Assembly: GCF_002332425.1 (NCBI RefSeq)
Contig: NZ_NRGS01000005.1
Location: 346,114-410,113, forward strand
Reading direction: 5' to 3'
DNA from: Brachybacterium alimentarium
GTDB lineage: Bacteria > Actinomycetota > Actinomycetes > Actinomycetales > Dermabacteraceae
Length of the DNA: 64,000 nucleotides
Below are positions 1-8,685 of this stretch, piece after piece. The notes under the pieces were generated by a model. The model was not told where the DNA came from, made no database searches, and saw only the letters and a list, made by a program, of their open reading frames with translations. The translations under genes were made by a program, and so were the position numbers. How positions within the stretch are numbered: position 1 is the first letter of the stretch; every line of letters begins with the position of its first letter.

Positions 1-2081
1 TGTTCGAGGCGAACCGTCCGATCATCCGCAATCTCCAGCGCGCCGGCCGCCTGCTGCGCGAGGCCAGCTATGTGCACTCCTACCCGCACTGCTGGCGCTG
101 CCGGAACCCGCTGATCTACAAGGCCGTCAGCTCCTGGTACGTGAAGGTCGCCGATCAGCGCCAGCGCATGCTCGAGCTGAACGAGCAGATCGACTGGGTC
201 CCCGGCAACGTGAAGGACGGGCAGTTCGGGCGCTGGCTCGAGGGTGCCCGCGACTGGGCGATCTCCCGCAACCGCTACTGGGGCTCCCCGATCCCGGTGT
301 GGAAGAGCGACGATCCGAACCATCCCCGCGTCGACGTGTACGGCTCTCTGGCCGAGCTCGAGGAGGCCTTCGGCACCCTCCCGCGCGATGAGCACGGCGA
401 GGTCAACCTCCACCGCCCGTACATCGACGAGCTCACCCGGCCGAACCCGGACGATCCCACCGGGAGCTCGACCATGCGCCGCGTCGAGGAGGTCTTCGAC
501 GTCTGGTTCGACTCCGGCTCGATGCCCTACGCGCAGGTGCACTACCCCTTCGAGAACACCGACTGGTTCGAGAGCCACAACCCGGCGGACTTCATCGTGG
601 AGTACATCGGTCAGACCCGCGGCTGGTTCTACGTCATGCACGTGCTCTCCACCGCGCTGTTCGATCGCCCGGCGTTCAAGTCGGTGATCTGCCACGGCAT
701 CGTGCTCGGCGAGGACGGGCAGAAGATGTCCAAGTCGCTGCGCAACTACCCCGACGTGCGCGAGATGTACGACAAGTACGGGGCGGACGCACTGCGCTGG
801 TTCCTCATGAGCTCGCCCATCCTGCGCGGCGGCAACCTCATCGTCGACGAGCCGAAGATCCGCGACGCCACACGCCATGTGGTGCTGCCGCTGTGGAACG
901 TCTGGTACTTCCTGGGGCTGTACGCCAACGCGGCGGGGGAGAAGGACGCACAGGGGCGGCCGACGGGCTACCGGGGTCGGACCCGCTACGAGTCCACCGA
1001 CGTCATGGACACCTACCTCCTGGCACGCACCGGCGACCTGGTGCGGGACGTCAAGGACTCCATGACCGCGCTCGCGATCGCGGACGCGGCCGAGCTGATC
1101 CAGGACTACCTGGACATGCTCACCAACTGGTACGTGCGCCGCTCGCGGGACCGCTTCTGGGAGGGGGACGAGCAGGCCATCGACGTGCTCTCCACCTGCC
1201 TGGAGACGCTCTGCCAGGTGGCCGCACCGCTGCTGCCCATGGTCACCGAGGAGATCTGGAAGCAGCTGACCGGCGGCCGCTCGGTGCACCTCACCGACTG
1301 GCCCGATGCCGATCTCTTCCCCCGCGACGAGGAGCTGGTGGCCCGGATGGATGCCGTGCGCCAGATCGCCGGCGTCGGCAACTCCCTGCGCAAGAAGGAG
1401 CAGCTGCGTGCACGCCTGCCGCTCGCGGAGCTCACCGTGGTCCATCACGATCCGACCGGGCTCGAGGCCTTCTCGGCGCTCATCGCCGACGAGCTCAACG
1501 TCAAGTCCGTGCGTCTGCTGGACGTGGCGAGCCAGGAGGCCCAGGGCATGGGCGTCGAGCAGCGTCTGAGCGTGAACGCCCGTGCTGCGGGCCCGCGTCT
1601 GGGCAAGCAGGTCCAGACGGTCATCAAGGGCGCGAAGAGCGGCGACTGGTCGCTCGACGAGGCGGGCGTGGTCACCTCCGGCGGCATCGAGCTGGCAGCG
1701 GGCGAGTACTCGCTGGACCTCGTGGCGGGGGAGACGTCCGCGATGGAGGGTCGCGCCGTCGGCGTGCTGCGCGGTGGTGACTTCGTCGCGCTCGACACCC
1801 GGGTGAGTCCCGAGCTCGAGGCCGAGGGCACTGCACGCGATGTGGTGCGGGCGATCCAGTCCGCGCGTCGTGGAGCCGGGTTCGATGTCTCCGATCGCAT
1901 CCGTCTCACCGTGGACGGCGACGAGCAGGTCGTCGCCGCCGTCTCGACCCACCGCGAGCTGGTCGCCGCCGAGGTGCTGGCCGTGGAGCTCGAGGTCCCG
2001 GCCGCCCCCGGCGCGGGAGCGCACAGCGCGAGCGAGAAGGTCTCCGGGGGCACCGTGACGGTGTCTGTCGCGAAGGTCTGA
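1..2081 (+). CDS. ileS: Isoleucyl-tRNA synthetase, 3' part (5' end outside window)
   Basis: Class I aminoacyl-tRNA synthetase that charges tRNA-Ile in the cytoplasm. The frame is open from base 3, so the HIGH motif and part of the editing domain lie upstream of the window; 692 residues are visible. Seen: the [10 protein letters not shown] segment, the [13 protein letters not shown] stretch of the catalytic core, the KMSKS loop at 723-737, a helical anticodon-binding domain (about 1000-1450) and a C-terminal extension. No C-terminal Cys-rich zinc site is visible. The motif style and long C-terminus resemble the eukaryote-like (type 2) IleRS known from actinobacteria; that subtype is an inference. 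A GC hairpin follows the stop. Confidence 0.97.
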   Translation, partial: FEANRPIIRNLQRAGRLLREASYVHSYPHCWRCRNPLIYKAVSSWYVKVADQRQRMLELNEQIDWVPGNVKDGQFGRWLEGARDWAISRNRYWGSPIPVWKSDDPNHPRVDVYGSLAELEEAFGTLPRDEHGEVNLHRPYIDELTRPNPDDPTGSSTMRRVEEVFDVWFDSGSMPYAQVHYPFENTDWFESHNPADFIVEYIGQTRGWFYVMHVLSTALFDRPAFKSVICHGIVLGEDGQKMSKSLRNYPDVREMYDKYGADALRWFLMSSPILRGGNLIVDEPKIRDATRHVVLPLWNVWYFLGLYANAAGEKDAQGRPTGYRGRTRYESTDVMDTYLLARTGDLVRDVKDSMTALAIADAAELIQDYLDMLTNWYVRRSRDRFWEGDEQAIDVLSTCLETLCQVAAPLLPMVTEEIWKQLTGGRSVHLTDWPDADLFPRDEELVARMDAVRQIAGVGNSLRKKEQLRARLPLAELTVVHHDPTGLEAFSALIADELNVKSVRLLDVASQEAQGMGVEQRLSVNARAAGPRLGKQVQTVIKGAKSGDWSLDEAGVVTSGGIELAAGEYSLDLVAGETSAMEGRAVGVLRGGDFVALDTRVSPELEAEGTARDVVRAIQSARRGAGFDVSDRIRLTVDGDEQVVAAVSTHRELVAAEVLAVELEVPAAPGAGAHSASEKVSGGTVTVSVAKV

Positions 2082-2118
2082 GCCGACCGGCCCGGCAGAT
2101 CCGGGAGGAGCCGCAGGA

Positions 2119-2150
2119 GGGCGGGGTGTCGCAGCAGCGGTGCCCCGCCC
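2119..2150 (+). terminator. Hairpin between convergent ileS and hydrolase gene
   Basis: A perfect 8-bp G/C stem (2119-2126 with 2143-2150) and a 16-base loop lie 38 bases after the ileS stop, in the 131-bp gap between convergent genes. There is no U-tract, which is common for actinobacterial terminators. Function is inferred from stem and position. Confidence 0.5.
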
Positions 2151-2212
2151 CGCTGCGCTGCGGTCGGTGGCGCCCTGGCGGGACCTCGCCGAAGGCGCCG
2201 ATCCTGGCGAGT

Positions 2213-3781
2213 TCACGCCGCTCCCCGCCCGACGCTCACGACCTCCGAGCGGGAGACGTAGGTGCCCTCGCCCAGGTAGGTGCCCGTCAGATCATCCTCC
2301 AGTGCGGAGAGTGTGGGATCGCCGGCGGTGGCGCGAGCCACCGAGCCCGCGTAGCCGCCTGTGGGGTCGTGACCCGGCCCCACCGAGTTGTGCTCGGATT
2401 CGAGCACCGCGATGAGATCGACATCCGCTCCTGGCGAGGGGGCGAGCGTCACCTCGTGCCGGGTGGGCGCGCTCAGGTGCGTGCCTCCGGGCTGCGCCCC
2501 GTCCAGGTCCGCTGCGGCGATCAGATCGCCGCTGAATCCTCCGGTGCCGACGGCGGCCTCATGGTTGACGTTCACCGACTGTGTGGAGGCCTGAGCCGGG
2601 ATCACGGTCTGGACCGGTGAGCCGACCGAGAACGTGTGGGTGACGTTGTAGGTCCCGGTCGCCCCGGTCGGGCTGTTGAAGCTCGGATCCGCGGCGAGAT
2701 GGTTCGCGATGACCCCGCCCTGGCTGTGGCCGACGATCAGGACGTTCGCCCCGGCGGGGACGTCCGCGGCGATGAGTGCGGCACGCACATCGTCCATCGC
2801 GGCCGGGTGCTGACCGGCCACCAGGCGCAGATTCGATCCCCAGTCCCGGGAGTTCCCCTGGCCCCCGTAGGCCGCGGGGACATCGGTGACCAGCGCCCCC
2901 TCGGTGGGCGGGACCTGCACGATGTACGACGGCTCCGCGCCACCCGCCGCCCGGACTTCCTGGATCCCGATCCGGCCGGACTCCAGCGACCGCCCGCGCA
3001 GCGCATCGTTGTCGGTGATGAGTTCCCGAAGATCCTGAGGGGAGCGGCTGGTGCTCACGTCGGTCTCCACCCCGAGCACGTGACCTCCTGGGCGGTCGTC
3101 CAGGAGCACGGTGTCCTCGCCGGTGGACGCTTCGTACACGCCCACGCCGGCCGACCCCGCCGTCACGGCGGCGGCTGCGCCGAGCTCGGCGTAGGTCGGG
3201 ACGCGATCGCCGGTGGCCCAGTCCTGGAGGATCGCGCCGAAGTGGTCGGCATCGCGCTGGAACTGCGCGATCCCGTCGGTCCGCACACCGAGGTGGGCGA
3301 GACCGGACTCGAGCCGGTCGATCCCGTCGTCCAGGCCCCGACCGATCCTGTCGGACGCTGCCCGGGCGATGTCGGAGAAGGCGTGCTCGAGCGGCTGCTC
3401 CCACCAGTTCGGCGCCCACGGGAGATCGTCCTGGAGATAGCCGCTCGCGGAGTCCTCCACCGGGGCGTCGAGAATCGTGCTGGGCCCTCCCGCAGGCCCG
3501 ACCTCGGACCCGTCCTGCTCCGAGACGATGTCCTGCTCGTCGGCCTCACCCAGGACCCGCTCCCCGGCCGCGAGCAGGTCCTCGCACAGGGACGCGAGAG
3601 ATGCTGCGGCGAGCTCGCTCCAGAGTGCGCGGAAGGCGTCTGCGTCGGGTCCGGCCCACTGCGCCCCGTGGACCGAGACGCCGAGCAGGCCGCGCAGATC
3701 CTCGACCTCGCTCGAGGCGCTGCGGAGGCGCTCGCCGTGAGCGCGCGCCGCGTCGGTGTCCATCCCCCGGAAGCCGGTCAT
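2213..3781 (-). CDS. WXG100-like N-terminal domain fused to an alpha/beta hydrolase
   Basis: A 522-residue protein. Residues 1-90 look like an ESX/WXG100-type helical hairpin, with WAG at 42-44 in the expected turn. A linker follows, then an alpha/beta-hydrolase domain with nucleophile motif GHSQGG (Ser353) and a candidate catalytic His464. Proteins of this type are often annotated as lipase/esterase-like and can be type VII secretion substrates; the substrate here is unknown. The ATG at 3781 was chosen because the WXG domain starts there; the frame stays open to 4147 but gives only low-complexity Arg/Pro sequence. It is convergent with ileS and divergent from folC. No other ESX component is in the window. 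Confidence 0.8.
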   Translation of the reverse strand: MTGFRGMDTDAARAHGERLRSASSEVEDLRGLLGVSVHGAQWAGPDADAFRALWSELAAASLASLCEDLLAAGERVLGEADEQDIVSEQDGSEVGPAGGPSTILDAPVEDSASGYLQDDLPWAPNWWEQPLEHAFSDIARAASDRIGRGLDDGIDRLESGLAHLGVRTDGIAQFQRDADHFGAILQDWATGDRVPTYAELGAAAAVTAGSAGVGVYEASTGEDTVLLDDRPGGHVLGVETDVSTSRSPQDLRELITDNDALRGRSLESGRIGIQEVRAAGGAEPSYIVQVPPTEGALVTDVPAAYGGQGNSRDWGSNLRLVAGQHPAAMDDVRAALIAADVPAGANVLIVGHSQGGVIANHLAADPSFNSPTGATGTYNVTHTFSVGSPVQTVIPAQASTQSVNVNHEAAVGTGGFSGDLIAAADLDGAQPGGTHLSAPTRHEVTLAPSPGADVDLIAVLESEHNSVGPGHDPTGGYAGSVARATAGDPTLSALEDDLTGTYLGEGTYVSRSEVVSVGRGAA

Positions 3782-4106
3782 CGTCGACCCGCCCCCTGCG
3801 AGCAGACCCTCGCGAGGCTCCGGGGCGACGGCCGCTCGGAGCACGCGGCGGATCGACGGGCGGCGTGCGCCGAACCGGCTCCGAGCGGTGACATCGCAGC
3901 CCTCCTGGCGGCGTCGAGCCGGATGCACCGGCGCAGATGATGCTCGAAGGCTAGGGACGGGGGCGCGCACGGCACAGGGGCCCGCCTGCACGTGTGGAGG
4001 ACCGCCCTGTGGGGAGGAAGGACACCCTCCTGCGGACCGCTGGTCCCCAGGCGCGGCTCGTACACTGATCAATGGTCCATCCGCCCCACGAACCCCAGGA
4101 GCCCCT
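3782..4106. promoter_or_regulatory. Divergent intergenic region, hydrolase / folC
   Basis: 325 bp without a convincing gene. On the minus strand a -10-like TAGCCT (3948-3953) could serve the hydrolase gene with a leader of about 160 bases. On the plus strand TACACT (4061-4066) could serve folC. The folC ribosome-binding site AGGAG lies at 4097-4101, five bases before GTG 4107. No operator-like repeat was recognised. Confidence 0.45.
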
Positions 4107-5495
4107 GTGCCGAGTTCTCCTCGTCCGGGCACGTCCCGTCCGGCCATGTCGCCCGAGCTGCGAGAGGTCTATGCCGCACTGCTCGAGCGGGCGCCGGAGA
4201 ACCGGATCGAACCGGACCTCTCGCGCGTCACCCGGGTCATGGAGCTCATGGGGGACCCTCAGCAGGCGTACCGGTCGATCCGGATCGCCGGCACCAACGG
4301 CAAGACCACCACCGCGCGCATTCTCGAGCGGATCCTGCGCGAGGCGGGCCTGCGCACCGGGCGCACCACCAGCCCGCACCTGCATTCCCCGGTCGAACGG
4401 ATCGCGATCGACGGCGTCCCCATCGACGAGGAGGGCTTCCTCCAGGCCTATCAGGACGTCGAGCCCTTCGCGGCGATCGTCGACGCCGAGCAGGAGGCCG
4501 CCGGGGGAGTGCGGCTGACCTACTTCGAGTACCTCACCGCGATGGCCTTCCAGGCCTTCGCCTCCGCGCCGGTCGACGTCGCCGTGGTCGAGACCGGGCT
4601 CGGCGGCACCTGGGACGCGACCGGGGTCGTCGACCCCGACGTCACCGTCATCACCCCCATCTCGATGGACCACATGGACTACCTGGGGGACACGATCGCG
4701 GAGATCGCCGGCGAGAAGGCGGGCATCCTCACCGCGGAGGCCACCGCGATCCTCGCCTCCCAGCCCTTCGAGGACGCCGCCGACGTGCTGCGCGACCGGA
4801 TCATGGAGCTCGGCGCGGAGGCCGCCGTCGAGGACCAGCAGATCGGCGTGCTCGCCCGCACGCCGGGCGTGGGCGGTCAGATGCTCACCCTGCAGGGCAT
4901 CGCCGGCCGCTATGAGGAGGTGTTCCTCTCCCTGCTCGGCGAGCATCAGGCGAGCAACGCCCTGCTCGCGGTCGCCGCCGCCGAAGCGCTGCTCGGCAAC
5001 GGGACCGCGCCGCTGGACGGCGAGCTGCTCTCCGCGGCGCTGTCGACCGTCACCTCGCCGGGGCGCGCCGAGGTGGTGCGCCAATCTCCGACGATCCTGC
5101 TCGACGCCGCGCACAACCCCGCCGGTGCCCAGAAGCTCGTCGAGACGGTGCGCGAGAACTTCCGCTTCACCCGCACCATCGGCCTGGTCGGGATCCTCCA
5201 GGAGAAGGACGCCGAGGAGATCCTCACGGTCCTCGAGCCGCTCCTGGACGAGGTCGTGATCTCCCAGTCGTCCTCGCCCCGTGCGATCCCCGCCGATGTC
5301 CTGGCCGATCTGGCGCGGGAGATCTTCGACGACGAGGATCGCGTGCTGGAGCACGGCAGCCTGCCCGATGCGATCCAGGCCGCCGTGAACCTCTCCGAGG
5401 TCGGCGGCGATCAGTTCGGCGGGATCGTGGTGGCGGGTTCGGTGACCCTCGCGGCCGAGGTGCGCGACCTGCTCGGCGTCCCGGAGGAGGACTGA
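4107..5495 (+). CDS. folC: Dihydrofolate synthase / folylpolyglutamate synthase
   Basis: Adds glutamate to dihydropteroate and to reduced folates (ATP-dependent Mur-ligase-fold enzyme, folate pathway). The P-loop GTNGKTTT is at residues 62-69, followed by the TSPHLHSPVERI segment and, downstream, HAGN-family sequence LLDAAHNPAGAQ in the C-terminal domain. 462 residues is the usual length. The GTG at 4107 is chosen because AGGAG sits five bases upstream; ATG 4146 is an in-frame alternative that would drop 13 residues. The stop is followed two bases later by the ATG of the DUF4233 gene, so the two are probably co-transcribed. Confidence 0.95.
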   Translation: MPSSPRPGTSRPAMSPELREVYAALLERAPENRIEPDLSRVTRVMELMGDPQQAYRSIRIAGTNGKTTTARILERILREAGLRTGRTTSPHLHSPVERIAIDGVPIDEEGFLQAYQDVEPFAAIVDAEQEAAGGVRLTYFEYLTAMAFQAFASAPVDVAVVETGLGGTWDATGVVDPDVTVITPISMDHMDYLGDTIAEIAGEKAGILTAEATAILASQPFEDAADVLRDRIMELGAEAAVEDQQIGVLARTPGVGGQMLTLQGIAGRYEEVFLSLLGEHQASNALLAVAAAEALLGNGTAPLDGELLSAALSTVTSPGRAEVVRQSPTILLDAAHNPAGAQKLVETVRENFRFTRTIGLVGILQEKDAEEILTVLEPLLDEVVISQSSSPRAIPADVLADLAREIFDDEDRVLEHGSLPDAIQAAVNLSEVGGDQFGGIVVAGSVTLAAEVRDLLGVPEED

Positions 5496-5497
5496 CC

Positions 5498-5917
5498 ATG
5501 TCTTCGTCCATGGACCTGACACCCTCTACGCGTCCCCACGGCGCGCAGCGCATGATCTCGGCGACCACCCTCGTGGTGGAGGCCTTCGTGGTCTTCTTCG
5601 CCGTGCTCGTCGCGCATCAGCTGGCCCCGGGGGAACGCGTGACGACCTGGATCTGGGGCCTGCTCACCGTGCTCGCCCTGGTGGCGTGCTCGGGGATGCT
5701 CAAGCGCGGTGCCTGGCCCTACTGGCTGGGCATGGCCCTGCAGATCCCGACGATCCTGCTGGGCCTCCAGGTCACCGCCATGTGGCTGGTGGGAGCGGCC
5801 TTCGCCGCGCTCTTCGTCTACGGCGCGTTCAAGGGGCACCAGCTGGACCGGGAGAAGGATGCGATCGACACCCGGGTGCTGGCAGCTCGGGGAGAGGGAC
5901 CTCAGAGCGAGGGCTGA
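5498..5917 (+). CDS. DUF4233 family membrane protein
   Basis: A 139-residue integral membrane protein with about four hydrophobic segments (roughly 20-42, 50-67, 73-92, 95-112) and a charged C-terminal tail. It starts two bases after the folC stop. Small membrane proteins of the DUF4233 family (PF14017) are typically found directly downstream of folC in actinobacteria, and the position and topology fit. The biochemical role is unknown; nothing in the sequence suggests a catalytic site. Confidence 0.85.
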   Translation: MSSSMDLTPSTRPHGAQRMISATTLVVEAFVVFFAVLVAHQLAPGERVTTWIWGLLTVLALVACSGMLKRGAWPYWLGMALQIPTILLGLQVTAMWLVGAAFAALFVYGAFKGHQLDREKDAIDTRVLAARGEGPQSEG

Positions 5918-5957
5918 GGCCCGACGCGTCCGGTCCGTTTCCGCCGCTGGCCCTGGG

Positions 5958-5963
5958 TACCCT
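5958..5963 (+). promoter_or_regulatory. -10 element of ndk (leaderless geometry)
   Basis: TACCCT ends exactly six bases before the ndk ATG, so transcription would start at or within one base of the start codon. No ribosome-binding site precedes ndk, which agrees with a leaderless mRNA. Confidence 0.6.
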
Positions 5964-5969
5964 GGTGCC

Positions 5970-6395
5970 ATGACCGCACAGCGAACCCTTGTCCTGCTCA
6001 AGCCCGATGCCGTCCAGCGCGGACTGCGTGGGGAGATCATCCGTCGGCTCGAGACGAAGGGCTACGACATCGTCGCCCTGGCCCAGCGCACCGCCACGGC
6101 GGAGGAGCTGGCCGCCCACTACGCCGAGCACGAGGGCAAGCCCTTCTACCCCGGGCTGGTCGAGTACATGGGCGCCGGCCCCCTGGTCGCGATCGTTGCC
6201 GAGGGCGAGAGCGTGATCCCCGGCTTCCGTTCCCTCGCGGGTGCCACCAACCCGACCGAGGCCGCCCCCGGCACCATCCGCGGCGACCTGGCCCGCGAGT
6301 GGGACCTCCCCGTGATCCAGAACCTCGTGCACGGCTCCGACTCCGAGGAGTCCGCAGCCCGCGAGATCAGCATCTGGTTCCCCGAACTGGGCTGA
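5970..6395 (+). CDS. ndk: Nucleoside diphosphate kinase
   Basis: Transfers gamma-phosphate between nucleoside tri- and diphosphates through a phospho-histidine. 141 residues, the normal length. N-terminal RTLVLLKPDAVQRGLRGEII, the GPLVAIVAEG strand and NLVHGSDS with catalytic His121 are all intact. The ATG at 5970 is the only start that gives the canonical N-terminus. It has no Shine-Dalgarno but sits six bases after a TACCCT -10. The folC-DUF4233-ndk order is common in actinobacteria. A long GC inverted repeat follows the gene. Confidence 0.96.
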   Translation: MTAQRTLVLLKPDAVQRGLRGEIIRRLETKGYDIVALAQRTATAEELAAHYAEHEGKPFYPGLVEYMGAGPLVAIVAEGESVIPGFRSLAGATNPTEAAPGTIRGDLAREWDLPVIQNLVHGSDSEESAAREISIWFPELG

Positions 6396-6431
6396 TCACA
6401 CCCCGTACGGCCAGCACGACCACGTGAGACG

Positions 6432-6478
6432 CGCCGCACCGTCAGATTGTGCACATCGGACGGTGCGGCGTGCACAAT
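6432..6478 (+). promoter_or_regulatory. Two interleaved perfect inverted repeats (ndk terminator / downstream promoter)
   Basis: Repeat A is 12 bp (6432-6443 with 6459-6470). Repeat B is 9 bp (6446-6454 with 6470-6478). Their order is A-B-A'-B', so they are interleaved rather than nested. A could be the ndk terminator stem. B' contains a -10-like CACAAT (6473-6478) lying six bases before the ATG of the next small gene. The element may act as DNA operators or as competing RNA hairpins; the sequence alone does not decide. Confidence 0.6.
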
Positions 6479-6484
6479 ATGGTC

Positions 6485-6649
6485 ATGGAACTTCCCGTCG
6501 TCACCATCGTCTTCCTGGGCCTCGCCGTCCTGGTCGCGATCGGGATCCTCGCTGCGGTCGCGGCTCCGCACCTGCGTGAGCGGGATCGGGCGGGGCAGGA
6601 CGACGGTGCGCAGCGCGATCCGAGGCACACTTCTCGCACTCGCCGCTGA
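6485..6649 (+). CDS. Small single-span membrane protein (unrecognised)
   Basis: 54 residues starting MELPVVTIVFLGLAVLVAIG: one hydrophobic helix (about 4-26) and then a hydrophilic, Arg/Asp-rich tail. The ATG at 6485 lies six bases after a CACAAT hexamer. The gene is flanked by inverted repeats on both sides and sits alone between ndk and ftsY. I do not recognise the family. Support for it being real comes from the promoter geometry, a plausible topology and a terminator-like hairpin 17 bases after the stop. Confidence 0.55.
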   Translation: MELPVVTIVFLGLAVLVAIGILAAVAAPHLRERDRAGQDDGAQRDPRHTSRTRR

Positions 6650-6665
6650 CCCTTCGTGCCCCGCA

Positions 6666-6682
6666 CGGAGGATTGTCCTCCG
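6666..6682 (+). terminator. Hairpin after the small membrane gene
   Basis: A perfect 7-bp stem (6666-6672 with 6676-6682) and a 3-base loop, 17 bases after the stop at 6649. Terminator function is inferred from position. Confidence 0.4.
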
Positions 6683-6780
6683 GAGCGCTGGGGCCGACGG
6701 TCCTCCACAGCGCGTGCGCCTCCGCAGCGCCGGCTCCTCCAGATCGCCTCCTGACAGGCGGGCACCTCCCATGAGCGGCC

Positions 6781-6786
6781 TACACT
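6781..6786 (+). promoter_or_regulatory. -10 element of ftsY
   Basis: TACACT about 50 bases before the ftsY GTG. The same hexamer precedes folC, ffh and ylxR. The ribosome-binding site GGAGG (6826-6830) is six bases before the start. Confidence 0.45.
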
Positions 6787-6836
6787 GGCCGTTGGCCGCG
6801 CCGCATCGTCGGCTTCCCCGACCCCGGAGGTGACCC

Positions 6837-8369
6837 GTGGATCCCAATGACATCCTTGCCCTGATCGCTGGTGGCGGCGGCAGCATCCTCGTCATCGGTG
6901 CGGGGGCCTGGGCCTTCGTCCGCAGTCGCGGAAAGCGGAAGGACTCCGGAGACACGACGGGACGCCGAGGTGAGAGCACCAGCAGCACGTCCGCTCCCAC
7001 CGGCTCGACGGCGCAGAGCACGACCGCCGCCAAGGAACGACCGGCCGCCCCCAGCTGGGCCGACACCCTCTCCGCACCCACGGCGAAGCCCGAGCGAAGC
7101 GAGCAGGCCCCCACGACAGAGCCCGAACGGTCCGTGCAGGCGCCCACGACGGAGCCCGAGCAGGGCGCCGAGGCTGCCGCCGAGACCACCGTGGCCGACG
7201 AGACCGCCACGGAACCCGGCACCGCGGATCCCGTCGGGCCCGCAGCGCCGGCCGATGATGCGGGGACCGCTCAGCCGGCAGCGCCTGCTCCGTCCGACGA
7301 CTCGACCGCCTCCGCCGACGCTGCGGCGACCGTCGAGCCCGCGGTGCCTGCTGAGGCCGAAGAATCGGTCGACGTCACCGACGAGGCGACCCTCGCCGGC
7401 GCGCCCGTCCTGGACACCCCCGAAGCTCCTGCGGACCGCATGGTGCGCCTGCGGGACCGTCTCGCCCGTTCCGGGGCGATCGGTCGCGGCATCCTCGGCC
7501 TGCTCACCCGCGGCAGCGTGGACGAAGACACCTGGGACGAGATCGAGGAGACCCTGCTCCTGGCGGACCTCGGCCCCGACGCCACCGACGAGCTGTTGGA
7601 CAGCCTGCGCCGACGCATCCAGGTGCTCGGCACGGACGATCCCGCCGCCGTGCGCGAGGTGCTGCGCGAGGAGCTCATCGCTCTGATCGACCCCGGGCTG
7701 GACCGCCGCCTCGCCGCCAGCCGCCGCGACGCCGCCGACGGCACCGAGCTGCCCTCCGTGCTGCTCATGGTCGGCGTCAACGGCACCGGCAAGACCACCA
7801 CCGTGGGCAAACTCGCACGCGTGCTCGTCGCCGCCGAGCGCAGCGTCGTCCTCGGTGCCGCCGACACCTTCCGCGCCGCCGCCGCCGACCAGCTCGAGAC
7901 CTGGGGGTCCCGCGTGGGTGTCGAGACGGTGCGCGCGGACCGCGACGGCGCGGATCCCGCCGCAGTGGCCTTCGACGCCGTGAAGGAGGGCATCGCGCAG
8001 GGGAGCGACGTGGTCATCATCGACACCGCCGGCCGTCTGCAGAACAAGAAGGGTCTGATGGACGAGCTCGGCAAGGTGCGCCGGGTGGCGGAGAAGGGCC
8101 TGCATGGCGACACTGTGGCCGAGGTGCTCCTGGTCATCGACGCCACGACCGGCCAGAACGGCCTGCAGCAGGCCCGGGTGTTCTCCGAGGCCGTGCAGAT
8201 CACCGGCATCGTGCTCACCAAGCTCGACGGCACCGCGAAGGGCGGCATCGTCGTGAAGGTCCAGCGCGAGCTGGGCGTGCCGGTCAAGATGGTGGGTCTC
8301 GGCGAGGGCATGGACGACCTCACCCCGTTCGACCCCCACGGCTTCGTGGATGCGCTCCTGGGCGACTGA
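6837..8369 (+). CDS. ftsY: Signal recognition particle receptor FtsY
   Basis: Membrane receptor for SRP-ribosome complexes; its GTPase pairs with Ffh, encoded further down this window. 510 residues in three parts: an N-terminal hydrophobic segment (about 6-27), which could anchor it directly; a long Pro/Ala/Glu/Thr linker (about 30-200) containing two copies of QAPTTEPE; and the NG domain. The G1 loop GVNGTGKTTT is at 313-322, followed by DTFRAAAADQLE and DTAGRLQNKKGLMDEL. GTG 6837 is preceded by GGAGG at six-base spacing. The transmembrane-plus-acidic-linker form differs from the E. coli protein. Confidence 0.96.
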   Translation: MDPNDILALIAGGGGSILVIGAGAWAFVRSRGKRKDSGDTTGRRGESTSSTSAPTGSTAQSTTAAKERPAAPSWADTLSAPTAKPERSEQAPTTEPERSVQAPTTEPEQGAEAAAETTVADETATEPGTADPVGPAAPADDAGTAQPAAPAPSDDSTASADAAATVEPAVPAEAEESVDVTDEATLAGAPVLDTPEAPADRMVRLRDRLARSGAIGRGILGLLTRGSVDEDTWDEIEETLLLADLGPDATDELLDSLRRRIQVLGTDDPAAVREVLREELIALIDPGLDRRLAASRRDAADGTELPSVLLMVGVNGTGKTTTVGKLARVLVAAERSVVLGAADTFRAAAADQLETWGSRVGVETVRADRDGADPAAVAFDAVKEGIAQGSDVVIIDTAGRLQNKKGLMDELGKVRRVAEKGLHGDTVAEVLLVIDATTGQNGLQQARVFSEAVQITGIVLTKLDGTAKGGIVVKVQRELGVPVKMVGLGEGMDDLTPFDPHGFVDALLGD

Positions 8370-8410
8370 GGCCGCGCTGCGCGGCGCGGTCGTCGGGCCG
8401 TCGCGTGATC

Positions 8411-8439
8411 GCCCCCGTCCCCATGTCGGGGACGGGGGC
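8411..8439 (+). terminator. Strong terminator hairpin after ftsY
   Basis: A perfect 12-bp stem (8411-8422 with 8428-8439) with a five-base loop, 42 bases after the ftsY stop. No U-tract. Confidence 0.75.
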
Positions 8440-8544
8440 GCGCTGCGTCCGGGGCAGATGCGGCCGGAGGGGGTCGTCGCCCGAGGGCGGTCGTCGTCCT
8501 CGAGGGGCTCTCGCCTCGAGGACGTCCGTCGACCGGGACGGCGG

Positions 8545-8604
8545 GTCACGGAATGATCACGGCACCTCTCCGCCCTAGGCGCACGGGCAGGATCCCCGCA
8601 CGAT
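8545..8604 (+). promoter_or_regulatory. Candidate direct-repeat box and -10 upstream of amtB
   Basis: In the 316-bp ftsY-amtB gap (8370-8685), GTCAC (8545-8549) and ATCAC (8556-8560) form a direct repeat with an 11-bp period. A -10-like CACGAT lies at 8599-8604, placing the box about 58 bases upstream of the predicted start. The arrangement resembles the 11-bp-period sites of OmpR-type regulators such as GlnR or MtrA, but the second half-site does not fit the usual GlnR form. Beyond the terminator nothing else stands out in the gap. Confidence 0.3.
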
Positions 8605-8685
8605 GTGAGCGCGACCCACCGGGCCGCGCGGACCTCGGATCACTGAGGCGATCCGGGGCCGGCCCCACTCCTGTTCGGAGACACC

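Noticed and set aside
3782-4147. N-terminal extension of the WXG-hydrolase
   Set aside because: Extra residues are Arg/Pro-rich and the WXG domain begins properly at ATG 3781.
8370-8685. tRNA or small RNA gene in the ftsY-amtB gap
   Set aside because: No cloverleaf or T-loop sequence; the only clear structure is the terminator.
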